A DNA stretch of 64,000 nt from contig JASXTE010000005.1 in NCBI GenBank assembly GCA_030280995.1, positions 31,323,501 through 31,387,500 of the forward strand, given 5' to 3'. The notes under the pieces were generated by a model. It did not search any database. It was not told the origin of the DNA and saw only the letters and a program-made list of their open reading frames with translations. The DNA is from Hemileia vastatrix. Lineage: Eukaryota > Basidiomycota > Pucciniomycetes > Pucciniales > Zaghouaniaceae. Shown piece after piece: positions 9,840 through 21,989 of the stretch. A program made the position numbers and the translations under genes. How positions within the stretch are numbered: position 1 is the first letter of the stretch; each line of letters opens with the position of its first letter.

Positions 9840-11820
9840 AATCAAAAAAAAAGATATAAGTATTAAAACTTCAAAAAGAGTTTTATAATTATTATATAGC
9901 ACTACTTAAGTCAATTAATTTCTTACTTTTAGGCTCTATAGTGAATCTATAAGTTCCAAAAATCAAATATGCTTTTATGTGGTCACTTAATTCAAGAGTT
10001 CTAAAAGATTTAGCCTTGTTTTTATATTTAAAAAAGAAATTTGTCAGTAGTATTCTTTTTAAATATCAAAAAAGTTTTACAAACCAAGAAAAAAAGATTA
10101 AAAGTTCTGTTAAAAAGAATCTATTAATCAGTTTTTACTATTATTTTTATTATCTGAAAAAGATTACAAATTTAATTGATCTATTGACAGATAGCTACTA
10201 AGAACACATTATGTTCAATTATTAGAAAAATTGTTGATTCAATATCACAATTTTTTATATAACTGGGATTCTTGTCCTGAAATCTTTATATAAAATGACC
10301 AAAACCCTTTTTAATTAATCAAAATATTTTTATAGTGATTTTATTTACTTGTGGTCTCTTTTGAATTTTTACTTACTGGGAGATAACCAACAGAATTCTT
10401 GAGGAAAGTTCCCAAATGTCAGGCTGAGTTCAAGTACAGAGATGTGGATAAATTTATTAGTCAGCTGTCTAGAAGATTTTAATGGTCCTATATGAATACT
10501 GTAGTACAAATTCAATAAGTATTAAAACATAACCCAATATAATTGTCTCAGTAATTTAATCTCCTTAATTATTAATGGTTTACAATTTGTAGTTGGTGAA
10601 AAAATAGAGATAAGAGTTCAAACACTATTCAAAGACTTTTAATACTAGTAGTGAATTTTATTGTAATTGTAATGGTTATATCTTATAATTTTAATGATAA
10701 AGAATGTAGAAAATAAGACCAAAGCCCTCTCCTTTTATACCAAATAATTCCCCAATTTTTCCCCCTGGTTTACCAAGCCTATACATGTCCAATGACATCT
10801 TACTCTAGCTAGTACATATGCCCATCATCCTAAGGATTAACCAGTAACACAAATAGAATAATTTTACATCCAAAATCTTGAAATAATGGGGAAAATCCAT
10901 CAAAACAAAAGAATAAACAAAAATAAAGTATATGGGTGTAATACCTTAAAATAAATTACTAAAAAAGGAAATAATGGCACTAAATATAACACATAATTAA
11001 GGGGGATCAACAGTAGAAATGAAAGAGTTAATTATTCTAAATTAATATGTGAAATCCCTATCCAAATATGACCAATATTGACTGAGAAACCATTGAAAAG
11101 CCCAAAATAAGATAGGAAATGTGGAGTAGCTGAATGAAGTCTCTTGGCAGGAGCTTGCACAGGTAAATCCTTGACCATATAGGTATTTTAAGCATTGTAG
11201 GGGATTTTAGGTGCCAATATTGAGTTTATTAATGAAATTAGGACACTAAATAAGCAACTATTGCTTATTTTAGTGTGTTTTCTCATAGTGGGTTTACAAT
11301 GTGGGGTAATTAATGTGTGAAATTTTGTATTTTCTAAAAATGAAGTTATTCATGTGGGACAAATGCAGGCAGTATGTGGAAAGTACACAGAAGCTATTTC
11401 TTGCATAAAAAACATCTAATTTGAAATGTGGTATATTTATGCATTTGAATAGCCAAATAAATTGCTTTAATTAAGACAAATTGATCTGTCAAAGCACATT
11501 TTCAATATTATTAAATTTATAGTGCATATATTCAACTTTTAAGTGATTTAAAGCACATTTCTTATTTTTTCCATAAATCAACGAAAACAACAGCTTTAAG
11601 TCTACATAAAAATTATGTTGCCTTATTTTTAAGACTCTTAAGACTACTCTTAAATATTTCAACTTAATATTAAGTACATAAGACTTATAAAAGGTGGATA
11701 TATGCATGACTATAAGGAATTATGATGGCATATATTGTATTTAATCATTAATTTCACTTATGTATAAATCTTGTATACCTTTATTTATTGTTTCCATGTG
11801 TACAAAATGTGTTTAAAATA
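9840..11820. other. No gene recognised; possible decayed LTR
   Basis: About 2 kb of AT-rich DNA with no domain in any frame. The stretch 10380-11000 has an LTR-like look: a reverse-oriented TATA-type run (CTCCTTTTATACC near 10730) follows a W-rich block resembling the 742-bp LTRs of the chromovirus. I could not align it confidently. A short hairpin lies at 11243-11276. Confidence 0.4.
11243..11276. repeat. Short near-perfect hairpin
   Basis: ACACTAAATAAGCAA and TTGCTTATTTTAGTGT pair across a 3-base CTA loop, with one unpaired base. Isolated, with no flanking gene or U-tract to suggest a terminator. Confidence 0.6.
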
Positions 11821-11929
11821 ATTTATGATCTATTTTTTCACAGTCCTGGGAATATCCAGGCTTAAATTTTTCACTGGTTGCATGTCCAGGCTCCTTTGGC
11901 TTTAAATAGCTACTCCTTTGACTTTCATT

Positions 11930-12221
11930 GCATAACTGAACCTATTTTTATTAAAGTCAACTTCATGCCAGGCCACCAAAGTCTATCAGCAATTTTTCTA
12001 TAAGATTCACCTATTCACCTATAACCAAGCTCTTCATGCAGTGATTTCATAACCAAGAGTTTCCCTTTTCTCTGAGTAACAACAACTTGAGGATTTGAAT
12101 ACCTCCTTTTCATCAGCCTTCTACCAGAAAAATAAAACCCTGATGACATCCTTTTGATAGCCACCCAACCATCTTCATCACAATTTTCTGGCCTTTTAAG
12201 AGTTAAAAAATAATTAACCAA
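11930..12221 (-). pseudogene. Integrase N-terminal (zinc-binding) remnant, family 1 copy B
   Basis: The minus strand reads a basic stretch RRLMKRRYSNPQVVV, then LHEELGYR, a stop, and LWWPGM. This matches the usual H-X-E-L-G-H-R to W-P-G-M spacing before the integrase core. The second His of the zinc finger is Tyr and a stop lies inside the motif. The DDE core does not follow, so integration activity is impossible. Identification rests on position after RNase H and on this motif string. Confidence 0.65.
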
Positions 12222-12437
12222 TTTTAATTAAAATCCTGTATGACCCCAGACTTCATCTTGAAATTCCAACAGTACCACATCAATGGGCACTTCCCTATGA
12301 CCAAAATTACCTGCACATGAATGAGCCAATAATTTTAAACCTTAAATTTTCCTAATTTTCATAAAAGATTTTGAATTTTCCACCTCTTAACCTTCCAACC
12401 TTTCTTTAACCAAATTTTCTTCTACCCTTTTAACACT

Positions 12438-12920
12438 CTATTCAGAATCAACCACTTCTTCTTCATCCAACCTCCTTTTAACCAAGTTTTTACAATCTCC
12501 CAACCTCTCTTCAGCTAAATTATCTAATAATTGAACATAAACACCATTCAAAAATTTACTGCTCTCCCTCACCATTTCAACATCCTCATCATAGTACACC
12601 ACATCTTCTCCAACATCTTTTTTACTAAATTTATCTACACCAACATCAAAATCCCAAAGCAAATAACTTTCCTCATTTATAAAACTAGCCAGTTTATCCT
12701 CATTGGGGAAATTATCATTGTAATTATTTATACATATTGTGAAATCCAATTTAACCTCATAGAGGAAGTAAGGAAGATCTTCAGCACCTTTTGTGCTGGC
12801 CTTGATAACAGGTATATCTTCATTGAATTTTTCTGACTCAGAATCCTCCTCAGTAGGTGGTTTTTCTTGATAAACCATATCGCATAGTGAATGTCTTTCC
12901 AGGCTTATGAAGAAAATCAA
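12438..12920 (-). pseudogene. RNase H-integrase linker of gypsy family 1 copy B
   Basis: An acidic 160-residue open stretch (rich in Glu, Asp and Lys, containing KRRLDEEEVVDSE) lies exactly between RNase H and the integrase finger. Linkers of this kind are poorly conserved, so I assign it by position and not by a domain. It is relatively open compared with the rest of the copy. Confidence 0.5.
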
Positions 12921-12930
12921 AAAAGAATTG

Positions 12931-13510
12931 TTAAATAAAAGATACCCAACTGGTCATGGGTGCATTCAGTAAAATTGGGAAGTTATTCATTGGATATAAA
13001 TATTTGGCATCCACTTGAAGTTTGAAGTCTTGACCCCATAAAAAATTTTGAAATTTCTTCAGAATTTTTGACACTCTACAGACCTCTAATTTTGGTTTAG
13101 AATATCTTGATTCCACCTCAGTAAAAACCACAGATTCATACCTGACTGGTCTGATGTAACCAGACTTATCCATCTGGGAGAGGACCACCACAGAAGCTTT
13201 TAACTTGAGTCCACATCCAAATAAATCCTACCTTCTCCTTTATCATAATCAAATTTATGGAGAACATTATCTTCTTCAGCTTCACAAAAGCCTCTTCACA
13301 TTTGTCATCCCACTCCCAATCAGCATCCTTCCTTGTAAACCATCTCAAAGGAGATTCCAATGAAGAAAAGTCCTTGATGAAAGTTCTGACATAAACACAT
13401 ATTCCTATAAGCCCTCTAACTTTGGTCTTATTCTTGGGTCTTTTACAGGACTGAATTTTTTTTACCACTTTCTTTGAAATAATCCTACCCTCTCTACATC
13501 ACACATGACC
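12931..13510 (-). pseudogene. RT thumb/connection and RNase H of gypsy family 1 copy B
   Basis: The first part (13468-13166) gives the connection motif WEWDDKCEEAFVKLKKI, typical of the segment after the polymerase palm. The second (13191-12931) reads VVLSQMDKSGYIRPVRYES, then RYSKPKLEVC and LNAPMTSWVSFI, which are standard RNase H landmarks of this fungal gypsy group. The two parts are in different frames and overlap by about 25 bp, so a frameshift separates them. Confidence 0.75.
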
Positions 13511-13560
13511 TAGAATCTCCAAATCTGGGACACAACAAGAGAAATTTGATCCAGAAATAG

Positions 13561-14100
13561 TTAAAACAGCCTCTTAAATTCAAAAAAAAATTCTCTCCAG
13601 AACAACAGCCTACTCCCAGATAAATCTTTTATCCCTGGATTCTCCTCCAACACTTTATTTTCATAATTTGTTGAAGGACCTTTAATTCCACCATCATCAA
13701 TAAATATATTAGCATATTGTGGAATTTCATCTTGAAGAATCCATTTGATCTGAGCATGATAAAAAGCAACCAAATTTGTTTCACCTTGAGGTAATATTGT
13801 CAATTGTAACTGTCGAAGTGGAGTATAAAAAGTTGTGAGAGGTTTAGAATCAGGATGTAACTCTTTCTCATCATATCCTCCCATAATATCACCCAATGAA
13901 TAACACACTCTACCAGAAAACACCTCTACAAAATCCTCTGCACTAGGTGGTATATCAGCATCTTTTATTGTAACCCTATTTAATTCCCTAAGATCATGAA
14001 CTACCCTGAGTTTTTCATTAGGTTTCTTGATACAGAAAACTGGACTTGAGTAACTTGATCAGGACTGCTTATATGATCCCATTCAAATTTGTTCTCTAAT
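13561..14100 (-). pseudogene. Reverse transcriptase palm of gypsy family 1 copy B
   Basis: RNA-dependent DNA polymerase domain. From about 14060 leftward the frame is open through VVHDLRELN, FSGRVCYSLGDI, TTFYTPLRQ and the catalytic ANIFIDDGGIKGP. The usual Y of YxDD is F here; both Asp are kept. The IDDxxxKGP wording and the ENPGIKD that follows are features I associate with one basidiomycete gypsy group. The fingers upstream of 14060 are broken by stops. One of the best preserved parts of this copy, but isolated. Confidence 0.8.
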
Positions 14101-15353
14101 GACTTCAATATAATTGTATTTTAAAGCTTCAGGAATTAAAATTGGCTTTCTCTGCCATGGTTTGTAGCATAAAATAGGAATCTTGTAAGGCTCCCCATAA
14201 AAATTCTTTAAAAAACCTCTTTCCTCTTCTAAAAAAGCAATGGCCTTCTCCTATTTTACCAACACATCCAACAACAACTTCTTCTCTTCACCTGACAACC
14301 AATCTTCAGGTCTAAAATTAACAACACCTGGTCTCTCTTAAGTAAATCTCAATGTTCCAGAAAATTCAGGAATATTCTTGACTAAAGAACATTCATATAG
14401 ATCTCTTGATGAAATTGGCCTCTTCAATGGTGGATTTAATTCAGCTTGCAGATGTTTGTTAATTGGTCTAAACGTATTTTCTACCTTTTTTTATTTCTCT
14501 GCATTGACATTCACTTTGACTTAAGGAATAAGATCTCTTCTAGATCCACCATTAAGTAATTCATAATCAGAAATTTCTTTATCATCAAAATCAGAATCAT
14601 AAATCATTTGAAAAACAATTTTTATTACTAATTTTAAAAATTTTATCCCCTTTTCCTTTGTCTAATTTTGCATCTAATTTTTGATCACCATAGCTACCAT
14701 TTTAATCCTCAAAATCACTAGTAAATAAAGTTGGCAGTTTAACCTCCTTCTGGGGGACATAAATAGACTTATCACAAATATTATTTTTTGTGAATTAATT
14801 ACACTTAGATTTTTTTGATGATTTTTTTGAGTTAATTGCAGTTTATCCTCTTGCTGGAGGCCATAAAATATACCCCTAGAAAAAACACCACTAGTATTGA
14901 CCATCTTAACCAAACTACCATTTCAAATTTTATTCAACACAATGAATCCCATCTTTCCTCTTGAACCATTTTTAAAATTAATAGAAAAATTTGATAAAGA
15001 TAACAAACATATAGAGAAATCCAACACATAATGACATTCCAAAGAAATATGAACAGAAAACAGTTGAGAATCCAATTGAATTATCTCCAAGTGAGCTGAC
15101 CTATTTCAATCTGGGATCTCTTCTTGAGGAGAGATTACAACATTAGATTGATCAGCCCTACCTACCCTATAAAGTGGGGGTCACTAGAACCATCATTTTA
15201 ATTTAATTCACTATAAGCTGAACTTTTTATTCACCTCATCTTGGTGAAAACACAACATTGACACATTATGGTAATCCCAGGCCTAGTCTCCCAAACTTCA
15301 TCTCAAGGAGGTGCCAACTGCAAATGTAGCCTTCTCATATCTTCACTAGTAAT

Positions 15354-15752
15354 CTACACACTAATACCCATACCAGATTGATAGCCAATCTTGGCCTCAA
15401 AGAACATCAAAAAAGGACCACCAAGAACCTTTTTTACAATCCCTTTGGCTACATAAAAATGCACTTTTCCAACAGATCCACCTACACATAATTTAACATT
15501 CTCTTCTGTTCCAATCAGCTCAGTAGCATGTCCACCAATACCTCTAACATTACCTCCTGTACCAGTCTTGATTGGAAAGCCTATTATTGTAGCTTGCTCT
15601 AATGAAACAGGATTAATTTGTGACCCAGAATCTACCAGGGACTTTAACTCTTTACCATTAAAAGTTACCATTAAATAAACAGGAGGAGAAGAAAAATTAG
15701 TTTTCAACTTCACACCAAACTTATCCAAATTTTCACACATATCACCACACAA
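15354..15752 (-). pseudogene. Protease of gypsy family 1 copy B
   Basis: Retropepsin-like domain of about 130 residues, open throughout: LVDSGSQINPVS (catalytic DSG kept), GFPIKTGTGG, ELIGTEENVKL and LGGPFLMFFEAKI. Aligns along its length with copy A (860-249), where DSG is YSG. The upstream junction is broken by the MITE at 15756-15977, so it could not be made from a Gag-Pol precursor even if expressed. Confidence 0.8.
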
Positions 15753-15755
15753 TAT

Positions 15756-15977
15756 GGGGGCAGACTTGCTAGCGAGTCCACAACCCTGGACCCAAACTCA
15801 CCACAGATTGAACACACATTGAGCTATTGATAGAGGAACCATACAATCAGGGATGAACACCACTCAGCAGAACAGTTTTAGGTGGGTGTTCAAGTAGAGT
15901 TCAGTATGGGTTCAGTATGAGTTCAGTCTGAGTTTCATCTGAGTTCAGGTTGATGACTTGCTAACAAGTCCACCCCC
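15756..15977. mobile_element. 222-bp MITE with GGGGG ends and palindromic TIR core
   Basis: Terminal inverted repeats start GGGGG and contain ACTTGCTAGCGAGTC on the left and, on the reverse strand, ACTTGTTAGCAAGTC on the right. Each is itself nearly palindromic. TAT flanks both ends (15753-15755, 15978-15980) as a possible target duplication. The interior has repeated GTTCAGTATGA-like units and a block ATTGAACACACATTGAG that recurs near 52940. It separates protease (ending 15752) from the Gag-protease linker (starting about 15990), which are continuous in copy A terms. Confidence 0.75.
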
Positions 15978-15989
15978 TATATTGCGTAG

Positions 15990-17890
15990 TGTATACTCCA
16001 CCTCTCCAGCCACTACCTGTCTCCTTGTCAGATTCTTCTTTTGCTTCTTTGCAAAGGAAGGACTAACTGTAAATAATTTTCCTAAAGATAAAGGAATCTG
16101 AAGTTGATTTACTCTGCCCAAAACAATTTCCATCACATTTTCTTGACCAGCCACTACTAGCCTTTCATAATGCACTATTAATTTAACAACCTTCGCCCTG
16201 GGAACCTCTTGGGGACCCACATTTCCATCTTCACCAAAAATTTTAACATCTTCAGAATCAATAAGCCTAACTCTATTGCCTACTTCTTTCACTAATCCAG
16301 ATCCATCACTGGTCCTCCTTACTCCCTCCATTGGAGTGTGACCACTAAAACTTGGTCTGGGGAGAGATGCTAAAGTTACATCCTCCTCAGAATCTAAATC
16401 TTATTCCACAGGCATAGGTTCACCATTAAGATCCAAATTACCAAAAAAAGGAGTCCCCATATCAGCCATCTCCTTCAGCATCCTATAGATTTCATCTTTA
16501 GAAATACTTTCCTTCTCCACCTTTACTGGATTACCCCAAATTGGCTCTAAGTGCTACTCTTTGCTTTAATAGCAGCTTCCCTTCTAGAAGCATCCACATC
16601 ATATTCCCCTGCCATACATTTACCATCTACTCTAATCCACCAAAAGAAGTAGTAAATGTGGCCTTACTGACCTCATTCTCGTTTCCCTTATCACTTTTTC
16701 TACCTTCATTTCCACCATTATTTTTCCCACCTTTACCATTATCATCATCATTATCACCAGATATCTCTTCAAACCTAGCCCTCTTTTCACCCATCATATT
16801 TTTTCTAACGAACTCTGATTGAACCTGCCCTTCATTGGTTTTGATGAAAGATTCATCAGGAAATTTATAAACATTTCCATCAAATTTGACTGTACCAGCA
16901 TGCAAGTCCCTGTACAGATACCGTGCCCCCTTGTATTACAATAAGAGAGCACTCTGGGTTCTCCATAACCACCTCTAAAAGCATTTTTGCCATTACCATT
17001 ACCAGAAAATTGATTATTGTTGCCATTAAATCCATGATTCCTCCTCTCATAACTCCTAAACTGATAAGAAGAAGAAGAAGAGGATGCAACAGAGGCCTTA
17101 TTGACCTTCTGAGTCTCCTGAACAAAAATTTTGGGATGATTTTTCAATTCAGCCAATTGATCCACCATCTGATTATCCATCTTTCTCTTAAATTTAGCAA
17201 CTTGCTGTCTCATCTGAGCCTTCTTGACTTCATGAGATTTCTCCATAAAGTAATTGTTTTCAGACAGTACTTCACTAATCTTTCTGAAATACTGAGTACA
17301 AGGTTCATGATATTTTTCCAATGCCATAAATTTGAGGTGAGACTCCACATTCTCCTTGATAATTACCAGGTCAGGTAGATTCTGCTCTACATTAGCAGTA
17401 TTCTTCATCATAATTTTCATAGAAAACTCCTTTAGCACATCCACTCTAATACTCCTACTAAATGTAGACCAAAAGATATCCTTAGCCTTATTTTCATGAG
17501 TAATTTCATTCACCAGTACCAGATATTTCACCACTTCATTGAAGTGTCCAAGAAGCTTCTTGTAATCCACAAAAGCAGCAACACCACCCTTTGATTTCCA
17601 GAAACTAAACATTTTGTTCAGGTCCACCATAGAATACCTAACACTCCATCTTTTCACCATCTCTGTTGAAAACGTAATCCCATCCCACTTTTTATATCCA
17701 TCCATATAAATTACCTCCATTTCCACCTCTCTCTCCACAATAAAGAACAAGATTTGCTTGAACATTTCCACATGAGAAGCCCCATGAGCAGCAGCAGCAG
17801 CATTTTACCTGCTGTGAAACCATTTAACTTTCTCCCCAATAAACTTGGGCCCATCCTAAGTTTGAATCCTAACATATGTCATAGGAAGTA
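15990..17890 (-). pseudogene. Gag of gypsy family 1 copy B
   Basis: Capsid-type Gag from about 17890, with an open core 17771-16794 (AAFVDYKKLLGHFNEVVKYL, EVSEVLSEN-like helices, Ser-rich tract from AGAAGAAG repeats). The CCHC knuckle is degraded: the first Cys is Leu (VLSYCNTRGH). The C-terminal parts 16905-16627 and 16331-15990 follow in other frames, so at least two frameshifts or stops are present. The last portion (LTRRQVVAGEVEYT) is the linker to protease. The start is inferred from alignment with copy A. Confidence 0.75.
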
Positions 17891-18344
17891 TGAAATATTT
17901 AAAGATAAACAATTTAAATTGGAGAATTTCAAAATTCAGTTACAAGTTCATGAATTAAAAATGAAGCAACTCAACACTGAAAGATCAGTAAATCAAGATT
18001 TTTTACATGCCTGTGTTACTTAAATAAACTAAATGATGATATTTAAGAGTTTCTTTCTTTATTTGGTTGTTAAATTTCAATAACTAGTATTACATTTCTT
18101 ATTTAATATCAACATGAAATTCTTCCACAAATTTTTGTATTATGTTTCTAAGATTTTTAAACTGTTCAGAAAATTTTTCTAACTTAACTACTGATATCTA
18201 ATAATCTAGGTCCTCATCCTTCAATCATATTTTCTGTCTTTCTATTAATCATATATATGAATTTTTTGTTTGTTTTTTACTTATCTCTTTCTTTCATTTG
18301 TTCCAAAAAATATTTTAATCCTTAGATTCTTTTCTAGTTGCAGA
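17891..18344. other. No gene recognised
   Basis: AT-rich DNA beyond the Gag start of copy B. A plus-strand frame ending at 18023 looks charged but has no domain and overlaps the Gag N-terminus. No LTR was recognised here. Confidence 0.4.
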
Positions 18345-18735
18345 TCACCAAATTTTTTATATTCCAAAAAATATTTATGTCAAAAAAATAATTTGGAAGT
18401 ACCCTCCCTTTCTATTCAATATAGCAGGAACCACAAAAAATCAAGTGGTACCTGCTAGCAAGTGCCTATCCCTATATTAAGTTTTGATTTAAGAGTAAAT
18501 TTGATTTGATATTGTGTGAGCAAGTGTGCTCATTGTTCAGTCTGCAGTCATTCCAGAAGAATTGCAGCTGAGCTGAAATTGAGTTAAGTAAAAGATAGGG
18601 ATTGGCACCTGCTATCAGGTTCCTATGGTTTTTTCTGGTGAGGGGGTCACCAATTATTTCTAAAGTCAAAAAAATATTTTGACAAAAAAATTGGCAATAC
18701 CCTACCCTGTCTTTTATTGAAGTAGGGGCCTTTAT
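18345..18735. repeat. Direct repeats bracketing a small inverted-repeat element
   Basis: 18350-18425 and 18668-18730 are similar in the same orientation (both AAAATATTT, then GTCAAAAAAAT or GACAAAAAAAT, then TTGG, TACCCT and CCCT). They bracket the MITE-like element 18432-18645. The arrangement may mean the latter inserted within a duplicated element; the TTGGCAATACCC half is shared with the hairpin at 6880-6945. Confidence 0.5.
18432..18645. mobile_element. MITE-like element with GCTAGC palindromic arms
   Basis: Left arm around ACCTGCTAGCAAGTGCC and TATCCCTAT (18443-18476) pairs with the right arm around ATAGGGATTGGCACCTGC (18595-18615) across about 115 bp. The ACCTGCTAGCAAGTGCC block resembles ACTTGCTAGCGAGTCCA of the 15756-15977 MITE, so they may be related. 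No clear target duplication. Confidence 0.55.
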
Positions 18736-19144
18736 TGGAAAATTTTAAGCTAATTCCATGAATTAAAAGGTAAATAAGTCCTATAAGATAGTCAAAAAGC
18801 TTATAATAATGTCTTTTCAAGTAAGAATGTGAATTGAAATCATCTGTGACCAAAGTCAATAAAATCAAGCACAAGTGTATACATGAACCTCATGAGGAAA
18901 ACAAGTGTCCCCATGATTAATTTTATAGAACACATGGCTTTATTGCTCATTAATTTGAGTAAATAGAATATCATATATAATTTTTAAATTCTAATTCAGG
19001 AATAAATTGAAAACCTATATTAGACCCCATACTTTTTTTGGCTACATAATGTTTTATTTTTTACATTACCTTTGTTTCTTACCTTACGAATCTGGTTTAC
19101 CAACTCTAAATTTTCATCTAAAAAGTGTAAATGAATTCAATTAG

Positions 19145-19830
19145 ATGGAAAAATTAGAAAAATTTGCATAAAAAATACCTGAAGTAGATCAAGAAGGCCA
19201 AGAAAAAGTTTGAAACTTTTTCCAGAAAAGTTGTGAAAAGTTCCGAAAAAAAATCCAGAAGTCTTAATAAAAAGCATTCAAAAATTTCCAGAAATTTTTT
19301 AAAAACTTCTGAGAAAGTGTCCAAAAGTCTCCATAAACTTCCCCAAAGAAAGAATAAAAAGATCCCAAAAAAAATTCTTCAAAGTTCCCAGAAAAGTGGT
19401 GAAATTTTTCAAGAAAAAGCACCCAAAAGTCTCCAGAAAAGTGCCAGAAATACCAAAAAAAAATGTCTTGAAAATTTTTGGAAAACATGTCCAAATCATT
19501 TCTTAATTTTTATGAATTTTTATGAATTGTTTTTGTGAAAAAATGACCCAAAATAGCCAAAAACACCTAAAAATCACTGGGAGATGCTTGGAAAATGTTT
19601 ATGAACCAACTAAGCAGAAAAAAAGCCCAAAAATAGTTTTAAAGACATAAAAAATAGTGTAAAGCTCTTGGAAACTGTTTTTGAATAGATTCCAAATGAT
19701 TCTGAAGCAAGTTAGAAAATTAAAAGGCCAAAAACAAGAAAAATCCTAGAAATGACCAAAAAACACCAAAAAGTCAATAAAAATGAAAAAAGGTATAAAA
19801 AGATTTAAAAAAGGCAAATTAAAAAAGGTA
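19145..19830. repeat. Degenerate A-rich tandem repeat
   Basis: Recurring blocks such as AAAAGTCTCCA, CCAGAAAAGTG, AAATTTTT and CCAAAAACACC at irregular 20-45-bp spacing. The open frames through it (19233-19538 plus, 19494-19264 minus) are Lys/Ser-rich or Phe-rich by-products of this composition, not genes. Confidence 0.6.
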
Positions 19831-21025
19831 AAAAAATAGATAAGAAACAAAAGTACAATCAGAAATTAGAATTAAAAATGTGATAATGAAAAGATCAAAA
19901 AAAAAGACATTTCAATCAGAAAATAACTTACAAAAAATGAGAAAGTGACTTACCTTGAGAGCTGTAGAGGTAGAAGTATCAGAAGAAACAATGAGTGATT
20001 GAAGTTTGTAATTAAGAGAAGATTAGATATCTTAGTGAGACAGTATCTTAGAAATGTTATGCAATTTTTAAGGCTGGGAGCTGAACTAAAACATATGAAA
20101 CTGGGAAACTGGGGAATTTCATTGCAAAAAAGATTAAGGCTAAGTGTATGTTTATGGGATTTATTACATTCTGTTAAGTAACATACCTCACTTGTATGCA
20201 TAAGCCCTTAAGGAATTGGTGAAAAAAAATCTAGGTATTGGAGTTGTTGTACCTAGTTCTAACTAATCATGATGAAGTAGGGAAGTGTTTTGATGACTTT
20301 TTGACACAAAAGAAGACATTTTTGGGGACAAATACACTTTAAAAATACACCTGTCCAGTGCAGGTGTATTTAATTTCTTTATGGTGGGTTTGGTACCTTT
20401 TTTGTGGTGTGGTTATGTGTTGTACTTGGTAAGGTTTGAGACCCCATAATATTCTCAAAATATTCATCACTAATGTTTTGTTTTTTGAAACAGTAACTAT
20501 TCTGTATACACAACACAACCTTTCACACATTCAGCACCTCAATTGAAGTTTCACATGGATCTACAGATACTAAATTCATGAGGAGTTCAATTCAATGTAA
20601 GAGGGAGAACTATTGTTATCTATTTTACAAGACACTGAAGAACAAGCTAAAAAAACATTCAATGCAACTACATTGAAGGCCACTGTACCACCATTTGATA
20701 TTTTGCATATTCATTATCCATGACAGGACAAGCTGTTCTTCTTCCTGTGGGTTCCAATCAAGTAACTGTTTTTCTTTGAATCAAAGAACATATTGGGGTT
20801 GTTTTTGTGGGAAGGTTTTTATAATTGTTTGTAGTAATATAATATGTTAAGAAATGGTAATATGAAGTCAAAATAGTGTTGTGTAATGGAGAAATAAAAA
20901 AAATCATTAATTTTCAGATGTGTCTTTGTGTTCAGAAAGAAACTTTAGATGTGAAAATTTTTGGTGGGCATGAGAATGGGTTAATGATTTGCTAGCAGTA
21001 GTGTCCAGTAAGATTACTTGCCCTT
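19831..21025. other. No gene recognised; one short hairpin
   Basis: AT-rich DNA without a recognisable frame. It contains a perfect 11-bp stem, AAATACACCTG with CAGGTGTATTT around a 7-bp loop, at 20343-20371. ATTTGCTAGCAGTAGTGTCC near 20987 resembles the GCTAGC arms of the MITEs above. Confidence 0.4.
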
Positions 21026-21799
21026 TGTCACGCGCCACGTGACACTCGAGGCGAAATTAACTCAATAAATCAATAATATCGAGTCCTACATCTATACTCG
21101 AAGCGCAGAAAGCAATTCTCCATAGCAACTGCGATTTTTCCTTTGTGTACTTACTATTTAACTGCGCTAGCCTAAACTCTAAATCTAAATTAGTCAATCT
21201 CCCAATAGGGTACCTTAGTCCTTTTCAATAAGCGACACACAGCGCTAGGATCAACGAAATAGTACAGTAGTAGTTTTTTATTAAAGTTTTGTTAATTAAT
21301 TAAAAAGGGGTATATTGAGCATGGACGGATATTTAGTGAAGAGGGTCTAAGTGTATGTTAGTAATGGTCAATGGAATGGGAATACTGCGATGGAAGGGAG
21401 GTCAATGCGAGGAGGAACAAAGGATATAAAAGGAGTTGGGTATTTGGTTCGATATTCCTTAGAATTAAATTATAATATCGTATTTACATTAATAGTGGAA
21501 AAACCTTAAAAGTTAAATCATTGTTATTGTATCTTTCTTTTACCTTCTCAATATTCATTTCTAAATCCTAAATCTTTGATTATTGAGCTTCCAACCCTTC
21601 GTGAGATTTTAAGAATTATTATTACCTTGGAACTAGTTTATAATTCTTCTTGATCAAACCTCGAACCTATAATTATTACTTCGAGTGACCTTCGAATCAT
21701 TTCCTCGAATCATTCCTCTGTACTTCGAAGAAGTTTCTAAAATCCCTCATCTCACTTACAGGAACATCCTCGACCTTGTGCGTAGGTCGTCCGGTGACA
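21026..21799 (+). repeat. Solo LTR, 774 bp, chromovirus family (subtype 2)
   Basis: Starts TGTCACGCGCC and ends CCGGTGACA. The 5-bp duplication CCCTT flanks it at 21021-21025 and 21800-21804, so it is a complete solo LTR. Orientation follows the chromovirus at 23393-31652. A forward TATA box (GATATAAAAGG near 21423) fits an LTR promoter. The tip TGTCACG-CGCCA-CGTGACA is a perfect hairpin. I count 28 CpG, far above the surrounding older repeats. Confidence 0.9.
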
Positions 21800-21989
21800 C
21801 CCTTATCAACAAATTTCCGAAATGATGGCTAACCAAAGGGTCTTAATGTAACAAGTGTTGTTGCCAGGGTCAAAATATGTATACCAAAGAGGTTTGCTGA
21901 GACAAGTGGAGATCCCCTAAGGAGAATAAAATAAACAGAGTATATATTAGGTTACAGTGCAATAGGTTATAGGTTAGTAGCAATCAATT

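Larger units (their letters stand above)
11830..17890 (-). mobile_element. Ty3/gypsy family 1, copy B (gag to integrase N-terminus)
   Basis: Minus-strand order Gag (17890-15990), protease (15752-15354), reverse transcriptase (about 14100-13561), RNase H (13510-12931), linker (12920-12438) and integrase HHCC start (12221-11930). Homology ends near 11830, so the integrase core and 3' LTR are missing. A MITE sits between Gag and protease. Many in-frame stops. Confidence 0.8.

Noticed and set aside
19233..19538. Lys/Ser-rich 101-codon frame
   Set aside because: Produced by the A-rich degenerate repeat; no start context or domain.
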